Of a stretch of 5,529 nucleotides of DNA, positions 5,130-5,529 are shown in pieces. Each line of letters opens with the position of its first letter. The stretch's first letter is position 1. The position numbers and the translations under genes were made by a program. Under the pieces are notes generated by a model that saw only the letters and a program-made list of their open reading frames with translations, had not been told where the DNA came from and ran no database searches. Source of the stretch: Prevotellamassilia sp. (lineage in GTDB: Bacteria; Bacteroidota; Bacteroidia; Bacteroidales; Bacteroidaceae); the NCBI GenBank assembly GCA_018383375.1, contig JAHAWW010000125.1, forward strand, positions 1 through 5,529, written 5' to 3'.

Positions 5130-5529
5130 ATGGGATACGCCAGATATTTTGGAGCATTCTTGGGCTTTATCCTTACCCATAGTTTCTTTGGGGCCTGGAT
5201 AGGCTTTGCCGTTGGCTACCTATTCGACCATTTGACCACGTCGAAACAAACTGTGCCCAAGCCTGAAGACATCGAACGCTTTAGAGCGCAGCAAAGAAAC
5301 ACCTTCTTGCATTCTTTGATGGTGCTCTCGGCCCACGTCATTCAAGCCGACGGCAAAATTATGCACTCAGAGATGGAGCACGTAAGGTCTTTCTTGCGCA
5401 ATAATTTTGGCGAAGCCGTCTCTGCCCAAGGCAATGACACCCTGCTCAGACTTTTTGAGTTTCACAAACAACACAGCGAGCGCGAGTGGCAAGACTACAT
5501 CCGCAGGGCCTGCTATGACATGGTCACAC
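5130..5529 (+). CDS. TerB/DjlA-like membrane protein, N-terminal part, cut by window edge
   Basis: The frame runs open from an ATG at 5130 to the window end, giving 133 residues. Residues about 5-33 form a glycine-rich hydrophobic stretch (GAFLG, then GAWIGFAVGYLFD), like the N-terminal membrane segment of DjlA, which dimerises through glycines. After a short linker, residues from about 57 read like a TerB domain: FLHSLMVLSAHVIQADGKI at 59-77 carries the typical ADG turn, followed by an acidic/helical segment (EMEHVRSFLRNNFG). In DjlA a J domain follows that stimulates DnaK; here it would lie beyond the edge, so I cannot tell a full DjlA-type co-chaperone from a TerB-only protein. It starts 42 bases after the previous gene on the same strand, with no terminator between, and is probably the fourth member of the operon. 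Confidence 0.85.
   Translation, partial: MGYARYFGAFLGFILTHSFFGAWIGFAVGYLFDHLTTSKQTVPKPEDIERFRAQQRNTFLHSLMVLSAHVIQADGKIMHSEMEHVRSFLRNNFGEAVSAQGNDTLLRLFEFHKQHSEREWQDYIRRACYDMVT

Noticed and set aside
1..5529. CRISPR array, integrase, transposase or attachment sites
   Set aside because: No regularly spaced repeats, transposase motifs or paired terminal repeats with target duplications were seen.

Overview
The window looks like chromosomal DNA from a member of the Bacteroidales, most like Prevotellaceae. Three things point there: the N-terminal sequence of the penicillin-binding protein at the left edge is of the Bacteroidales type, the pyruvate formate-lyase activase closely resembles Bacteroides/Prevotella versions, and promoter elements match the Bacteroidetes TAnnTTTG -7 box while start codons lack Shine-Dalgarno sequences. 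This placement rests on recalled family features, not on a database search.

Layout. Positions 1-449 (minus strand) hold the first ~150 codons of a class A penicillin-binding protein, cut by the window edge. A long gap (450-1171) separates it from the divergent plus-strand gene pflA (1172-1906). The gap is GC-rich near the PBP gene and very AT-rich from about 720 to 1000. It carries no convincing gene but does hold several inverted repeats, a terminator-like hairpin and three candidate promoters. After a 152-base spacer, four plus-strand genes follow closely (spacings 15, 17 and 42 bases), probably as one operon: a small zinc-ribbon protein with a C-terminal membrane anchor (2059-2670), a large zinc-ribbon polytopic membrane protein (2686-4278), a soluble protein with a C-terminal GRAM/PH-like domain (4296-5087), and the start of a TerB/DjlA-like membrane protein (5130 to the window end).

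How the genes fit together. PBP1A builds peptidoglycan and PflA installs the glycyl radical on pyruvate formate-lyase; both are housekeeping functions unrelated to each other. The four-gene set is the interesting part. Its first three proteins share the same ~45-residue helical module, aligned without gaps, each followed by a proline-rich linker and then a different output domain (single membrane anchor, 12-13 membrane segments, or PH/GRAM-like fold). The first two also share an almost identical zinc ribbon. Together with a TerB/DjlA-like membrane protein this suggests an uncharacterised membrane-associated assembly, possibly for envelope stress or membrane-protein quality control. That function is inference only.
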